Positions 24,361 through 33,501 of a DNA stretch of 64,000 nt are shown piece after piece; positions within the stretch are counted from its first letter, which is position 1, and the number at the start of each line of letters is the position of its first letter. A model generated the notes under the pieces. It had not been told where the DNA came from, ran no database searches, and was given only the letters and a program-made list of their open reading frames with translations. This stretch comes from Hypnocyclicus thermotrophus (GTDB lineage: Bacteria > Fusobacteriota > Fusobacteriia > Fusobacteriales > Fusobacteriaceae): positions 47,126 through 111,125 of the forward strand of contig NZ_SOBG01000009.1 of NCBI RefSeq assembly GCF_004365575.1. Direction: 5' to 3'. A program made the translations under genes and the position numbers.

Positions 24361-26976
24361 GTGAAGGAATATAATTTTAAAGAGATTGAAAAGAAATGGC
24401 AGAAAGATTGGGAAGAAAAAAATCTTTTTAAAACAGAAAATAAAGTAGAAGGAAAAGAAAACTACTATGTTTTAGAGATGTTACCTTACCCTTCAGGAAA
24501 TCTTCATATGGGGCATGTAAGAAATTATACTATAGGAGATGTTATAGCAAGATATAAAAAAATGAAAGGGTTTAATATCCTTCATCCAATTGGTTGGGAT
24601 TCTTTTGGATTGCCTGCTGAAAATGCAGCTATTCAAAATGGAGCACATCCAGAAAAATGGACAGCATCAAATATAGCAACAATGAAAAATCAATTAAAAA
24701 AATTAGGACTCTCTTATGACTGGGATAGAGAAATAGCGAGTTATAGAGATGATTATTATAAATGGAATCAATGGATATTTAAAAAAATGTATGAAAAAGG
24801 ATTAGTTTATAAGAAAAAATCACTTGTAAATTGGTGTCCTGATTGTCAAACAGTACTTGCAAATGAACAAGTAGAAGATGGGAAATGTTGGAGACATAGT
24901 AAAACAGATGTAGTTCAAAAAGAATTAGAACAATGGTTTTTTAAAATAACAGATTATGCAGATGAATTATTAGAAGGGCATAAAGAATTAAAAGGTGGAT
25001 GGCCAGATAAAGTTCTTACTATGCAAAAAAATTGGATAGGTAAATCATTTGGTACAGAAGTTAAGTTTAAATTAGAAAATAGTGATATAGAAATACCGGT
25101 GTTTACAACGAGAGCAGATACTTTATATGGTGTAACTTATTGTGTATTAGCACCAGAACATCCTTTAGTTAATGAACTTATATTAAAAGATAATCCAAGT
25201 ATTAAAACAGAAGTTGAGAATATGATGAATCAAGATATGATTACTAGAACAGCTGAAGGAAAAGAAAAAAATGGAGTATTTACAGGAAAATATGTTATAA
25301 ATCCTATAAATAATGAAAAAGTACCTTTATGGATAGGAGATTATGTACTTATGAATTATGGTACTGGAGCTGTAATGGCTGTTCCAGCACATGATGAAAG
25401 AGATTTTATGTTTGCTAAAAAATATAATCTTCCAATAAAAGTAGTAATAACTCCTATTGATAAAAAGACAAAAGAAAAAATAGACTTAAAAGCAGAAGAA
25501 ATGGAAAATGCTTTTATTGATAAAGGTGTTTTAATTAATTCAGGTGAATTTAATGATCTTGATAATAAAATAGCTATTACTAAAATTGCGGAATATTTAG
25601 AAACTAATAATTTTGGTGAAAGAACAATTAAATATAGATTAAAAGATTGGGGAATTTCAAGACAAAGATATTGGGGAACACCTATTCCTGTATTATACTG
25701 TGAAAAGTGTGGAGAAGTATTAGAAAAAGATGAAAATTTACCGGTAAAACTTCCAGAAGATGTAAAGTTTACTGGAAATGGGAATCCAGTAGAAACTTCA
25801 GAAACATTTAAAAATGCTATTTGTCCAGTATGTGGAGGAAAAGCAAAACGAGAAACTGATACAATGGATACATTTGTAGATTCTTCTTGGTACTTTTTAA
25901 GATATACTGACCCTAAAAATGAAAATTTACCTTTTGAAAAAGAAATAGCTAATGGTTGGTCGCCGGTTGATCAATATATAGGTGGGATAGAACACGCAGT
26001 AATGCATTTATTATATGCAAGATTTTTTCATAAAGTTCTTAGAGATCTAGGACTTTTATCAACAAATGAACCATTTAAAAGATTGTTAACTCAAGGAATG
26101 GTACTTGGACCATCATATTATTCTAAAAATGAAAATAGATATTTGTATCCTAAAGAAGTTGAATTAAAAGGAGAAAAAGCTTATTCAAAAGAAACTGGTG
26201 AAGAACTTATAGTAAAAGTAGAAAAAATGTCAAAATCTAAAAATAATGGTGTTGATCCACTTCATATTATAAATGAATACGGTAGTGATACAGCAAGATT
26301 ATTTAGTATGTTTGCAGCTCCACCAGAAAAAGAACTTGAATGGAATGAAAACGGTCTTGCAGGAGCAAATAGATTTTTATCAAGAATATGGAAATTAGTT
26401 ATAGAAAATAAAAAACATTTTAATACAAAAGAAATAAATTATAGTAATATATCAAAAGTGGATAAAAAAGTATTAAGAAAATTACATCAAACAATAAAAA
26501 AAGTAACTGAAAGTATAGAAGATAACTATCATTTTAATACAGCTATAGCTGCTATAATGGAACTTTTAAATGATATACAAGATTATTCAGTAAATGTAAT
26601 AAACAAAGAAGAATCATCAGAATCAAAAAAAATATTTACTGAATTATTACTAAAAACAGTATTACTACTTTCACCATTTGCACCACATATTACACAAGAA
26701 CTTTGGAAGGAAATAGGAAAAATAACATATTTATTTGAAGAAAATTGGCCAGAATATATAGAAAAATTAACTGAAGAAGACGAAATGAATATAGCTGTTC
26801 AAGTAAATGGAAAACTAAGAGGAACTATATTAGTAGAAAAAGCTAATATTAATAATAAAGAACTTATAGAAAAAATGGCATTAGAAGTAGAAAATGTAAA
26901 AAAATATACAGAAGATAAAAATATAATAAAAATAATTGTTATTCCTGGGAAAATAGTAAACATAGTTGTAAAATAA
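24361..26976 (+). CDS. leuS: Leucyl-tRNA synthetase
   Basis: About 871 residues, full length. Class I motifs: PYPSGNLHMGHVRNY (HIGH) and VEKMSKSKNNG (KMSKS). The CP1 editing domain shows TTRADTLYG and AVPAHDERD. Zinc-type Cys pairs CPDC, CEKC and CPVC are visible. A TTG (24358) and GTG (24361) stand in tandem after AAGGAG; GTG gives the usual MKEYNFKEIEKKWQ N-terminus. No T-box leader is seen upstream. Lies between the SigH-like gene and the rpmG-secE block. Confidence 0.97.
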   Translation: MKEYNFKEIEKKWQKDWEEKNLFKTENKVEGKENYYVLEMLPYPSGNLHMGHVRNYTIGDVIARYKKMKGFNILHPIGWDSFGLPAENAAIQNGAHPEKWTASNIATMKNQLKKLGLSYDWDREIASYRDDYYKWNQWIFKKMYEKGLVYKKKSLVNWCPDCQTVLANEQVEDGKCWRHSKTDVVQKELEQWFFKITDYADELLEGHKELKGGWPDKVLTMQKNWIGKSFGTEVKFKLENSDIEIPVFTTRADTLYGVTYCVLAPEHPLVNELILKDNPSIKTEVENMMNQDMITRTAEGKEKNGVFTGKYVINPINNEKVPLWIGDYVLMNYGTGAVMAVPAHDERDFMFAKKYNLPIKVVITPIDKKTKEKIDLKAEEMENAFIDKGVLINSGEFNDLDNKIAITKIAEYLETNNFGERTIKYRLKDWGISRQRYWGTPIPVLYCEKCGEVLEKDENLPVKLPEDVKFTGNGNPVETSETFKNAICPVCGGKAKRETDTMDTFVDSSWYFLRYTDPKNENLPFEKEIANGWSPVDQYIGGIEHAVMHLLYARFFHKVLRDLGLLSTNEPFKRLLTQGMVLGPSYYSKNENRYLYPKEVELKGEKAYSKETGEELIVKVEKMSKSKNNGVDPLHIINEYGSDTARLFSMFAAPPEKELEWNENGLAGANRFLSRIWKLVIENKKHFNTKEINYSNISKVDKKVLRKLHQTIKKVTESIEDNYHFNTAIAAIMELLNDIQDYSVNVINKEESSESKKIFTELLLKTVLLLSPFAPHITQELWKEIGKITYLFEENWPEYIEKLTEEDEMNIAVQVNGKLRGTILVEKANINNKELIEKMALEVENVKKYTEDKNIIKIIVIPGKIVNIVVK

Positions 26977-26981
26977 AAAAC

Positions 26982-27085
26982 GAGGCTGAAAAGTATAGTA
27001 TAACTTTAATTAAAAAATCTTTATTTAAAGATTAATATTAAATTTATTATATTAAAATAAACTTTTCAGTCTCCTAATTTTTTTA
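26982..27085 (+). terminator. Large branched stem-loop between leuS and proB
   Basis: Outer stem GAGGCTGAAAAGT (26982-26994) with ACTTTTCAGTCTC (27061-27073), 13 bp with one G-T pair. An inner hairpin is formed by AATCTTTA and TAAAGATT (about 27017-27034). Seven Ts begin at 27078. Best read as the leuS terminator, though it is larger than the others here and could be a small mobile inverted-repeat element. Confidence 0.6.
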
Positions 27086-27113
27086 TTAATTTATTTATTA
27101 AAAGGGTGATGAT

Positions 27114-28226
27114 TTGAGAAAAATAGCTGATGTTAAAAATATTGTAATAAAAATAGGCAGTTCTACTCTTACTTATGAAAATGGACATCTTAATTTAGTA
27201 AGAATAGAAAAGATAGTAAGATACATAGTAGAGCTTATGAATAGAGGATACAAAGTTACATTAGTTAGTTCTGGAGCTATTGGAGCTGGAATGGGAAAAT
27301 TAGGATATAAAAATAGACCTAAAACTATTCCTGAAAAACAAGCACTTGCAGCAGTAGGACAAGTGGCGCTTATTCATCTCTATCAAAAATTTTTTTCAGA
27401 ATATAGTAAAAATGTAGCTCAAGTTCTTTTAACTATGGATGATTTTAGTAATAGAGAAAGATATATAAATGCAAGAAATAGTATGAGAGTATTACTTGAA
27501 AAAGGAATAATACCAATAATTAATGAAAATGATGTAATTGTAATAGATGAGATAAAAGTAGGGGATAATGATAGTTTATCAGCGTATGTATCAGCCATTG
27601 TTGAAGCAGATTTACTAATAATTTTATCTGATATAGATGGACTTTATGATGATAATCCAAAAGAAAATAAAAGTGCAAAACTTATTAAAACGGTAGAAAA
27701 AATAGATGGGAATATAAAAAAACTAGCAAAAGGTGCAGGAAGTAAGTTTGGAACTGGAGGAATGGCAACAAAAATAAAAGCTGCAGAAATATGTACTAAT
27801 TTTGGGATAGCTATGATAATAGCTCATGGAGAAAAACCATACAATCTAATTGATATAGTAGATGGAAAAGAGATAGGAACATATTTCAAATCAAAAGATA
27901 AAAAATTGAATCATAAAAAACATTGGATAAAGTATAGTAGTAAAAAAGAAGGAGTAATTTATATTGATAATGGTGCAGTAAAAGCTATAAAAAAACATAA
28001 GAGTTTATTAGCGATTGGAATAAAAAAGCTTGAAGGACATTTTGAAAAAGGAAGTAGTATTTTAATAAAAGATATGGAAAATAATGAAAAAGGAGTAGGA
28101 CTCATAAATTATTCTTCAGAAGAATTAAGTAAAATAATAGGGAAAAAAAGTGATGAAATAGAAGAAATATTGGGATATAAAGATTATGATGAAGTAATAC
28201 ATATAGATAATATGTATATAGATTAA
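27114..28226 (+). CDS. proB: Glutamate 5-kinase with PUA domain
   Basis: First step of proline synthesis (glutamate to glutamyl phosphate). 370 residues: amino acid kinase domain with VIKIGSSTLT, LVSSGAIGAGMGKLG, and GSKFGTGGMATKIKAA; then a C-terminal PUA domain (about 285-370). TTG start at 27114 after AAAAGGGTGATGA. First of proBAC, spaced 10 and 15 bases. Confidence 0.95.
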   Translation: MRKIADVKNIVIKIGSSTLTYENGHLNLVRIEKIVRYIVELMNRGYKVTLVSSGAIGAGMGKLGYKNRPKTIPEKQALAAVGQVALIHLYQKFFSEYSKNVAQVLLTMDDFSNRERYINARNSMRVLLEKGIIPIINENDVIVIDEIKVGDNDSLSAYVSAIVEADLLIILSDIDGLYDDNPKENKSAKLIKTVEKIDGNIKKLAKGAGSKFGTGGMATKIKAAEICTNFGIAMIIAHGEKPYNLIDIVDGKEIGTYFKSKDKKLNHKKHWIKYSSKKEGVIYIDNGAVKAIKKHKSLLAIGIKKLEGHFEKGSSILIKDMENNEKGVGLINYSSEELSKIIGKKSDEIEEILGYKDYDEVIHIDNMYID

Positions 28227-28236
28227 GGAGGTTACT

Positions 28237-29487
28237 ATGAGTGATTATATTTTAAATCTTGGGAAAAAAGCAAAAAAAGCTTCAAAGATTTTAGCTACAA
28301 TGAGTACAGAAATTAAAAATAATATTTTATATAATCTAGCAGAAGAATTATTAAAAAATGCAGAATATATAAAAAAAGAAAATAAAAAAGATTTAGAAGC
28401 TGGTCAAAAAAAAGGACTGTCAAAAGCATTTATAGATAGACTTACATTAACTGATGCTAGAATAAAGTCTATGGCAGAAGGAGTAAGACAGATAGCAGAT
28501 TTTACAGATCCTATTGGGAAAATAGAAAAAGGATTTAAACATAAAAAAGGTATGAGCATAACCCAAGTAAGAGTACCACTTGGAGTTATTGCTATGATTT
28601 TTGAATCAAGACCAAATGTTACAATAGATGCAGGGGCTTTAGCTTTAAAATCAGGAAATTCAATAATTCTTAGAGGTGGAAGTGATGCTCTTTATTCAAA
28701 TAAAGTATTAAAAGAAATATTTGTTAAAGCAGGAGAAAAGTATGGTCTTCCAGAAGGAGCTGTACAACTAGTGGAGAGAACAGAAAGAGAGCTTGTACAA
28801 GAACTTATAACATTAAATGAGTATATAGATGTAATAATTCCTAGAGGTGGAAAAGGGTTAAAAAAAGCTATACAAGCAAATGCGACTATTCCAATGATAG
28901 AAACTGGGGCAGGATTATGCCATTTATATATAGATGAGTTTGCAGATAAAGAAAAATCAATAAAAATTGCAGTAAATGCAAAAGCACAAAGACCAGGTGT
29001 ATGTAATGCTATTGAAACTATTTTAATTAATAAAGACAAATTAGAAGAAGTATTGCCGGATTTAGAAAAAGCTTTAGTAGAAAAAAATGTTGAAATAAGA
29101 GCAGATGAACAAAGTATTAAATATTTGACTAAAGCAATAGAAGCAACAGAAGAAGATTGGGAAACAGAATATTTGGATTTGATTATATCAATAAAAACAG
29201 TAGAAAATTTGCAAGAAGCAATTGAGCATATAAATAAATATGGAAGTATGCATTCTGAATCAATAATTACTGAAAATTATAATAACGCAGAGAAATTTTT
29301 AAATGAAGTAGATGCTGCTGCGGTATATGTCAATACATCTACAAGATTTACAGATGGTGGCGAATATGGTTTTGGAGGAGAAATAGGTATAAGCACACAA
29401 AAGCTTCATGCAAGAGGGCCTATGGGGATAAATGAATTAACAAGTTTAAAATATATAATTAGAGGGAATGGACAAATTAGAGAATAG
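28237..29487 (+). CDS. proA: Glutamate-5-semialdehyde dehydrogenase
   Basis: Second proline enzyme, reducing glutamyl phosphate with NADPH. 416 residues. The catalytic Cys is in AQRPGVCNAIET; MIFESRPNVTIDA, SGNSIILRGGSDA and EYGFGGEIGISTQKLHARGP are family hallmarks. AGGAGG precedes the ATG at 28237. Confidence 0.97.
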   Translation: MSDYILNLGKKAKKASKILATMSTEIKNNILYNLAEELLKNAEYIKKENKKDLEAGQKKGLSKAFIDRLTLTDARIKSMAEGVRQIADFTDPIGKIEKGFKHKKGMSITQVRVPLGVIAMIFESRPNVTIDAGALALKSGNSIILRGGSDALYSNKVLKEIFVKAGEKYGLPEGAVQLVERTERELVQELITLNEYIDVIIPRGGKGLKKAIQANATIPMIETGAGLCHLYIDEFADKEKSIKIAVNAKAQRPGVCNAIETILINKDKLEEVLPDLEKALVEKNVEIRADEQSIKYLTKAIEATEEDWETEYLDLIISIKTVENLQEAIEHINKYGSMHSESIITENYNNAEKFLNEVDAAAVYVNTSTRFTDGGEYGFGGEIGISTQKLHARGPMGINELTSLKYIIRGNGQIRE

Positions 29488-29502
29488 AAAGAAGGGGGAA
29501 AA

Positions 29503-30321
29503 ATGAAAATAGCTATTATTGGTTGTGGAAATATGGGTGAAGCAATTTTAGCAGGGATAATTAATTCGAAATTAACTGCTAGGGAAAATATTTTTATATA
29601 TGACAAAAACAAAGAAAAAGAACAATTAATAGGTCAAAAATATTTAATAAACTTCAAAAAAGAAGGAACTATTATAGACACGATCAAATATGCAGATTAT
29701 ATATTATTAGCAGTAAAGCCTAATATCATAGAAAATATTTTAGGTGATATAAAAACCATAATTGGAAATAAAATAATAATTAGTATAGCTGCAGGGGTAC
29801 TAATATCAACAATAGAAAATGTTATAGGTAGTGATAAAAAAGTAGTAAGAGTTATGCCGAATACACCTGCACTTATAGGAATGGGAATGAGTTCTATATC
29901 TATAAATGCAAACATAACAAATGAAGAATTAGAAAAAACTAAAAAAATAATAAATAGTTTTGGAAAATCTGAAATTGTAGAAGAAAAGTTAATAGATACA
30001 GTAATAGCAGTGAGTGGAAGTGCTCCTGCTTATGTATATATGTTTATTGAAGCAATGGCGGATGGAGCAGTACTTCATGGTATGAATAGAGATATGGCAT
30101 ATAAATTTGCAGCACAAACAGTAATGGGAGCAGCAAAAATGATATTAGAAACAGGAGAACATCCAGGATTATTAAAAGATAAAGTGTGTTCGCCTGGAGG
30201 AACGACTATAGAAGCAGTAGCGGAATTAGAAAAAAAAGGATTAAGAAGTGCAGTAATATCAGCAATGGAAAAATGTGTAGAAAAATCTAAAAAAATGAGT
30301 AAAAAAAACATTGACAAATAA
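29503..30321 (+). CDS. proC: Pyrroline-5-carboxylate reductase
   Basis: Last proline step, P5C to proline. 272 residues; IAIIGCGNMGEAILAGI binds NAD(P)H, RVMPNTPALIGMG and SGSAPAYVYMFIEAMADGAV form the substrate pocket, and SPGGTTIEAVAELEKKGL is conserved. Its last codons contain the -35 of the next promoter, so the rpmG-secE-nusG unit starts inside the end of proC. Confidence 0.97.
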   Translation: MKIAIIGCGNMGEAILAGIINSKLTARENIFIYDKNKEKEQLIGQKYLINFKKEGTIIDTIKYADYILLAVKPNIIENILGDIKTIIGNKIIISIAAGVLISTIENVIGSDKKVVRVMPNTPALIGMGMSSISINANITNEELEKTKKIINSFGKSEIVEEKLIDTVIAVSGSAPAYVYMFIEAMADGAVLHGMNRDMAYKFAAQTVMGAAKMILETGEHPGLLKDKVCSPGGTTIEAVAELEKKGLRSAVISAMEKCVEKSKKMSKKNIDK

Positions 30322-30339
30322 AATCAAATGTGGTATTAT
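30311..30339 (+). promoter_or_regulatory. Strong promoter of the rpmG-tRNA-secE-nusG unit
   Basis: Consensus -35 TTGACA (30311-30316), 17-bp spacer, -10 TATTAT (30334-30339) with extended TGG. It overlaps the 3' end of proC and leaves a leader of about 85 bases before rpmG. Confidence 0.85.
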
Positions 30340-30431
30340 ACTTTGCGACTTGACGTTTAAAGTCAATATACCACACCAAATTATATGGTATGGGAGGAAA
30401 AACAGAATTCCGATTTAAATGGAGGTGTAAA

Positions 30432-30584
30432 ATGAGAGTAAATGTATTATTAGAATGTACAGAATGCAAAAGAAGAAACTATAGTGTAAGTAAAAACAAA
30501 AAAAACACACCAGAAAGATTAGAACTTAAAAAATATTGTAAATTTGACAAAAAAGCTACAGTACATAAAGAAGTTAAAAAATAA
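30432..30584 (+). CDS. rpmG: Ribosomal protein bL33
   Basis: 50 residues. [15 protein letters not shown] and [15 protein letters not shown] match the family. One CxxC pair is intact; the second pair is reduced to a single Cys (KKYCKF), so full four-Cys zinc binding is unlikely. ATG 30432 is preceded by GGAGGTG at 30421; an upstream in-frame ATG at 30390 would add 14 residues foreign to the family. Confidence 0.95.
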   Translation: MRVNVLLECTECKRRNYSVSKNKKNTPERLELKKYCKFDKKATVHKEVKK

Positions 30585-30625
30585 AAAAATTGACAAAGTT
30601 TTACTAAAATAAATTGAAAGCATGC

Positions 30626-30701
30626 AGGTCAATGGCTCAATTGGTAGAGCATCGGTCTCCAAAACCGAGGGTTGGGGGTTCGAGTCCCTCTTGACCTGCC
30701 A
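30626..30701 (+). tRNA. trnW: tRNA-Trp (anticodon CCA)
   Basis: 76-nt cloverleaf including encoded CCA. Acceptor AGGTCAA/TTGACCT with discriminator G; D stem GCTC/GAGC; anticodon stem TCGGT/ACCGA with loop CTCCAAA; T arm GGGGG-TTCGAGT-CCCTC. Sits between rpmG and secE, a placement seen in several bacterial lineages. Confidence 0.97.
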
Positions 30702-30726
30702 TTTTAAATTAAAAGGTGGCGTGTGT

Positions 30727-30921
30727 ATGGCTTCTATAAGAAAAACTTTTAAAGAAATAAATGATGAAATAAAAAAGGTACGATGGCCTAAAACAGAAGA
30801 AATAGCAAATGCTACTTTATTAGTGGCTATAATAAGTGTTTTTGTTAGTATTTACATAGGTGTTTTTGATTTAGCATTTTCGAAATTTATTGAAAAGCTA
30901 TCTACCATTTTTGGAGGATAA
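30727..30921 (+). CDS. secE: Preprotein translocase subunit SecE
   Basis: 64-residue single-span form. IRKTFKEINDEIKKVRWPKTEEI is the conserved cytoplasmic amphipathic part, read in pieces as VRWPK, followed by one membrane helix (about 28-48). ATG 30727 has AGGTGG upstream; reading further upstream would run through the tRNA gene. Three bases before nusG. Confidence 0.95.
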   Translation: MASIRKTFKEINDEIKKVRWPKTEEIANATLLVAIISVFVSIYIGVFDLAFSKFIEKLSTIFGG

Positions 30922-30924
30922 GTA

Positions 30925-31524
30925 ATGGAAATTAATGGTTTAAAATTTGAAAAAAAATGGTATATTATCCATACATATTCTGGTTACGAAAAAAAAGTTA
31001 AAACAGATCTTGAAAAAAGAATAGAAACTTTAAATCTTTCGGATAAAGTTTTTAGAATAATCGTGCCAGAAGAGGAAAGCGTAGAGATGAGAAGAGGTAA
31101 GAAAAAAGTTGTCTCTAGAAAAATATTTCCTGGATATGTAATGGTAGAGATGTTAGCTGAAAAAGAAGAGAATAACGAAGGAATTGGATACAGAGTAGAT
31201 AGTGATGCATGGTACGTTATTCGAAATACAAATGGAGTAACTGGATTTGTTGGAGTTGGAGCAGAACCTATTCCTATGGAAGATGATGAAGTACATAAAT
31301 TATTTGCAATGATAGGGTTAGAAACAGAGAAAAAAAGCGAACCTAAAATAAATTTAGATTACGACATTGATGATGTTGTGAGAATAATTGAAGGAAGTTT
31401 TGAAGGTAGTGAAGGCAAAGTATCTAATATTGACTTCGATCACAAAAAAGTAAAAGTAATGATAGATATATTTGGAAGAATGACTCCAGTAGAAGTAGAG
31501 TTTGATGGAGTTGAAAAGGTTTAA
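30925..31524 (+). CDS. nusG: Transcription elongation/antitermination factor NusG
   Basis: 199 residues. NGN domain with KKWYIIHTYSGYEKKVK, FPGYVMVEM, WYVIRNTNGVTGFVG; C-terminal KOW domain with VRIIEGSFEGSEGKVSNID. Binds RNA polymerase beta-prime clamp and the ribosome. GGAGG precedes ATG 30925. Confidence 0.97.
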   Translation: MEINGLKFEKKWYIIHTYSGYEKKVKTDLEKRIETLNLSDKVFRIIVPEEESVEMRRGKKKVVSRKIFPGYVMVEMLAEKEENNEGIGYRVDSDAWYVIRNTNGVTGFVGVGAEPIPMEDDEVHKLFAMIGLETEKKSEPKINLDYDIDDVVRIIEGSFEGSEGKVSNIDFDHKKVKVMIDIFGRMTPVEVEFDGVEKV

Positions 31525-31586
31525 TACCTTTTTGTGGGAGAGAAATCATTATTACCACGAATATTACGGAGGTGTAAAAATATAAA

Positions 31587-32012
31587 ATGGCAAAAGAAGT
31601 AGTAGGAAAAATAAAATTACAATTACAAGCTGGGAAAGCGAATCCAGCACCACCTGTAGGGCCTGCTTTAGGACAACACGGTGTTAATATAATGGAATTC
31701 TGTAAAGCGTTTAATGCTAAAACACAAGATAAAATGGGATTTGTAATTCCTGTAGAAATTAGTGTGTACAAAGATAGAAGTTTTAGCTTTGTATTAAAAA
31801 CTCCACCAGCATCAGATTTAATAAAAAAAGCTGCTGGTATATCAAAAGGAGCTTCGAATTCTATAACTGAAAAAGCTGGAACAATATCAAAAGCTAAATT
31901 ACAAGAAATAGCAGAAACAAAAATGCCTGACTTAAATGCTGCTGATTTAGAATCTGCTATGAGAATGATAGCTGGTTCATGTAGAAGTATGGGAGTAAAA
32001 ATAGAAGACTAA
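31587..32012 (+). CDS. rplK: Ribosomal protein uL11
   Basis: 141 residues. [31 protein letters not shown] and the C-terminal [15 protein letters not shown] match L11 (quoted in part). Forms the GTPase-associated centre with rRNA and L10-L12. GGAGGTG before ATG 31587. Starts the rplK-rplA pair. Confidence 0.97.
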   Translation: MAKEVVGKIKLQLQAGKANPAPPVGPALGQHGVNIMEFCKAFNAKTQDKMGFVIPVEISVYKDRSFSFVLKTPPASDLIKKAAGISKGASNSITEKAGTISKAKLQEIAETKMPDLNAADLESAMRMIAGSCRSMGVKIED

Positions 32013-32045
32013 TTGCTTATATTATAGATGAAAGATGTGAATTTA

Positions 32046-32071
32046 GTGGTAGGATAAATCCGTTTAACCAC
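32046..32071 (+). promoter_or_regulatory. Candidate L1 autoregulatory hairpin before rplA
   Basis: GTGGT (32046-32050) pairs with ACCAC (32067-32071) enclosing GGA/TCC with an asymmetric internal loop, 15 bases before ATG 32086. Ribosomal protein L1 represses its own operon by binding such two-helix RNA motifs; the match here is structural and tentative. Confidence 0.35.
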
Positions 32072-32085
32072 AAAAGGAGGAAAGA

Positions 32086-32790
32086 ATGGCGAAAAAAAGA
32101 GGTAAAAAATATTTAGAAATAGCAAAATTAGTTGATAAAACTAAATTATATACAGCTAATGAAGCTTTAGAATTGGTAACGAAAACAAGAACTGCTAAAT
32201 TTGTGGAAACAGTTGAAGTTGCATTAAGATTAGGGGTAGACCCTAGACATGCTGATCAACAAGTGAGGGGTACTGTTGTACTACCTCATGGAACAGGTAA
32301 AATTGTAAAAATTTTAGCAATAACTCAAGGTGAAAACATTGATAAAGCTTTAGAAGCAGGAGCAGATTATGCGGGAGCAGATGAATATATTGCAAAAATT
32401 CAACAAGGGTGGTTTGACTTTGATATAGTTATAGCTACTCCAGATATGATGCCTAAATTAGGTAGACTAGGAAGAATATTAGGAACTAAAGGTTTAATGC
32501 CTAATCCTAAATCTGGAACAGTAACTGCAGATATAGCTACAGCTGTTCAAGAATTTAAAAAAGGAAAATTAGCATTTAGAGTAGATAAATTAGGTTCTAT
32601 TCATGTACCAATTGGTAAAGCTGATTTTGAAGTAGCTAAATTAGAAGAAAATTTTAAAGCATTTATGGCAGAAATAAATAGATTAAAACCTTCAGCATCT
32701 AAAGGGCAATACTTAAGAACAGTTGCTGTATCATTAACTATGGGACCAGGAATAAAAATTGATCCAATAGTTTTATCAAAAGAGTTATAA
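32086..32790 (+). CDS. rplA: Ribosomal protein uL1
   Basis: 234 residues. MAKKRGKKY start, [44 protein letters not shown] (in parts) and [10 protein letters not shown] identify L1, which forms the L1 stalk and can bind its own mRNA. AGGAGG before ATG 32086. Confidence 0.97.
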   Translation: MAKKRGKKYLEIAKLVDKTKLYTANEALELVTKTRTAKFVETVEVALRLGVDPRHADQQVRGTVVLPHGTGKIVKILAITQGENIDKALEAGADYAGADEYIAKIQQGWFDFDIVIATPDMMPKLGRLGRILGTKGLMPNPKSGTVTADIATAVQEFKKGKLAFRVDKLGSIHVPIGKADFEVAKLEENFKAFMAEINRLKPSASKGQYLRTVAVSLTMGPGIKIDPIVLSKEL

Positions 32791-32819
32791 AATTTTATAT
32801 TTAAAATATAAAAACTAAG

Positions 32820-32934
32820 CCAAAGACAGTAGGGGTGTAAACTTAAAAATCCTACCGAGGTTAAGGTTTATAAGATAGACCGAACCTTAATTACTTGCAA
32901 CCTTCGTCTTTTGTCTTTGGGACGGAGGTTTTTT
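32820..32934 (+). ncRNA. Ribosomal protein L10 leader with transcription attenuator
   Basis: Structured leader before rplJ. Closing helix CCAAAGACA (32820-32828) with TGTCTTTGG (32912-32920); inner helices GTAGG/CCTAC (32829-32833, 32851-32855) and TTAAGGTT/AACCTTAA (32861-32868, 32883-32890). A terminator stem CCTTCGTC (32901-32908) with GACGGAGG (32921-32928) and six Ts uses a loop that contains the 3' arm of the closing helix, so the two folds compete or form a pseudoknot. Matches the known L10(L12)4-binding leader in position and plan. Confidence 0.85.
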
Positions 32935-32950
32935 ATTAAGAGGAGGTGAA

Positions 32951-33445
32951 ATGGGAATGGCAAATGATGCTAAAAAACAAATAGTTGCTGAATTAGCAGA
33001 AAAAATCAAAGCTTCTCAAGCAGTTATAATGGTTGATTATAAAGGCTTATCAGCTGTAGAAGCAGATCAATTAAGAAAACAAACTAGAGAAGCTGGTGTT
33101 GATTATTTTGTAGCTAAAAACAGATTATTTAAATTAGCTTTAAAAGAAGCTGGAATAGAAGCTGATTTTGAAGAAGAACTAAATGGTACTACTGCTTTCG
33201 CATTAGGGGAAGATCCAGTATCGCCAGCTAAAGTTATCTATGAGTTTGGAAAAACTAAAGGTGATTTTTTCAATATTAAAGCTGGTTTAGTTGAAGGTAA
33301 AAAAGCAGATGTAGCTACAATAGAAGCTTTAGCAAAACTACCTTCAAGAGAACAACTACTTTCTATGGTATTAAATGGAATGTTAGGTCCAGTAAGAAAA
33401 CTTGCTTATGCATTCAATGCAATAGCAGACACAAAAGAAGCTTAA
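32951..33445 (+). CDS. rplJ: Ribosomal protein uL10
   Basis: 164 residues. VMVDYKGLSAVEADQLRK, VAKNRLFKLALKEAG and LPSREQLLSMVLNGM match L10, base of the L7/L12 stalk. Start is ATG 32951 or the in-frame ATG 32957 (MANDAKKQ), both downstream of AGGAGGTG at 32941. Controlled by the attenuator in the leader. Confidence 0.96.
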   Translation: MGMANDAKKQIVAELAEKIKASQAVIMVDYKGLSAVEADQLRKQTREAGVDYFVAKNRLFKLALKEAGIEADFEEELNGTTAFALGEDPVSPAKVIYEFGKTKGDFFNIKAGLVEGKKADVATIEALAKLPSREQLLSMVLNGMLGPVRKLAYAFNAIADTKEA

Positions 33446-33501
33446 TAGCTTAATTATAGTATAAATAAAAAAATAAAATATTTAAGGAGGAATAATTAAA
33501 A

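Noticed and set aside
30590..30610. Separate promoter for tRNA-Trp (TTGACA at 30590)
   Set aside because: The nearest TAAAAT is only 9 bases away and no -10 lies at 16-18 bases; read-through from the rpmG promoter is sufficient.
30622..30726. Longer SecE reading from an ATG at 30622
   Set aside because: That extension reads through the tRNA-Trp gene; ATG 30727 has its own ribosome site and fits family length.
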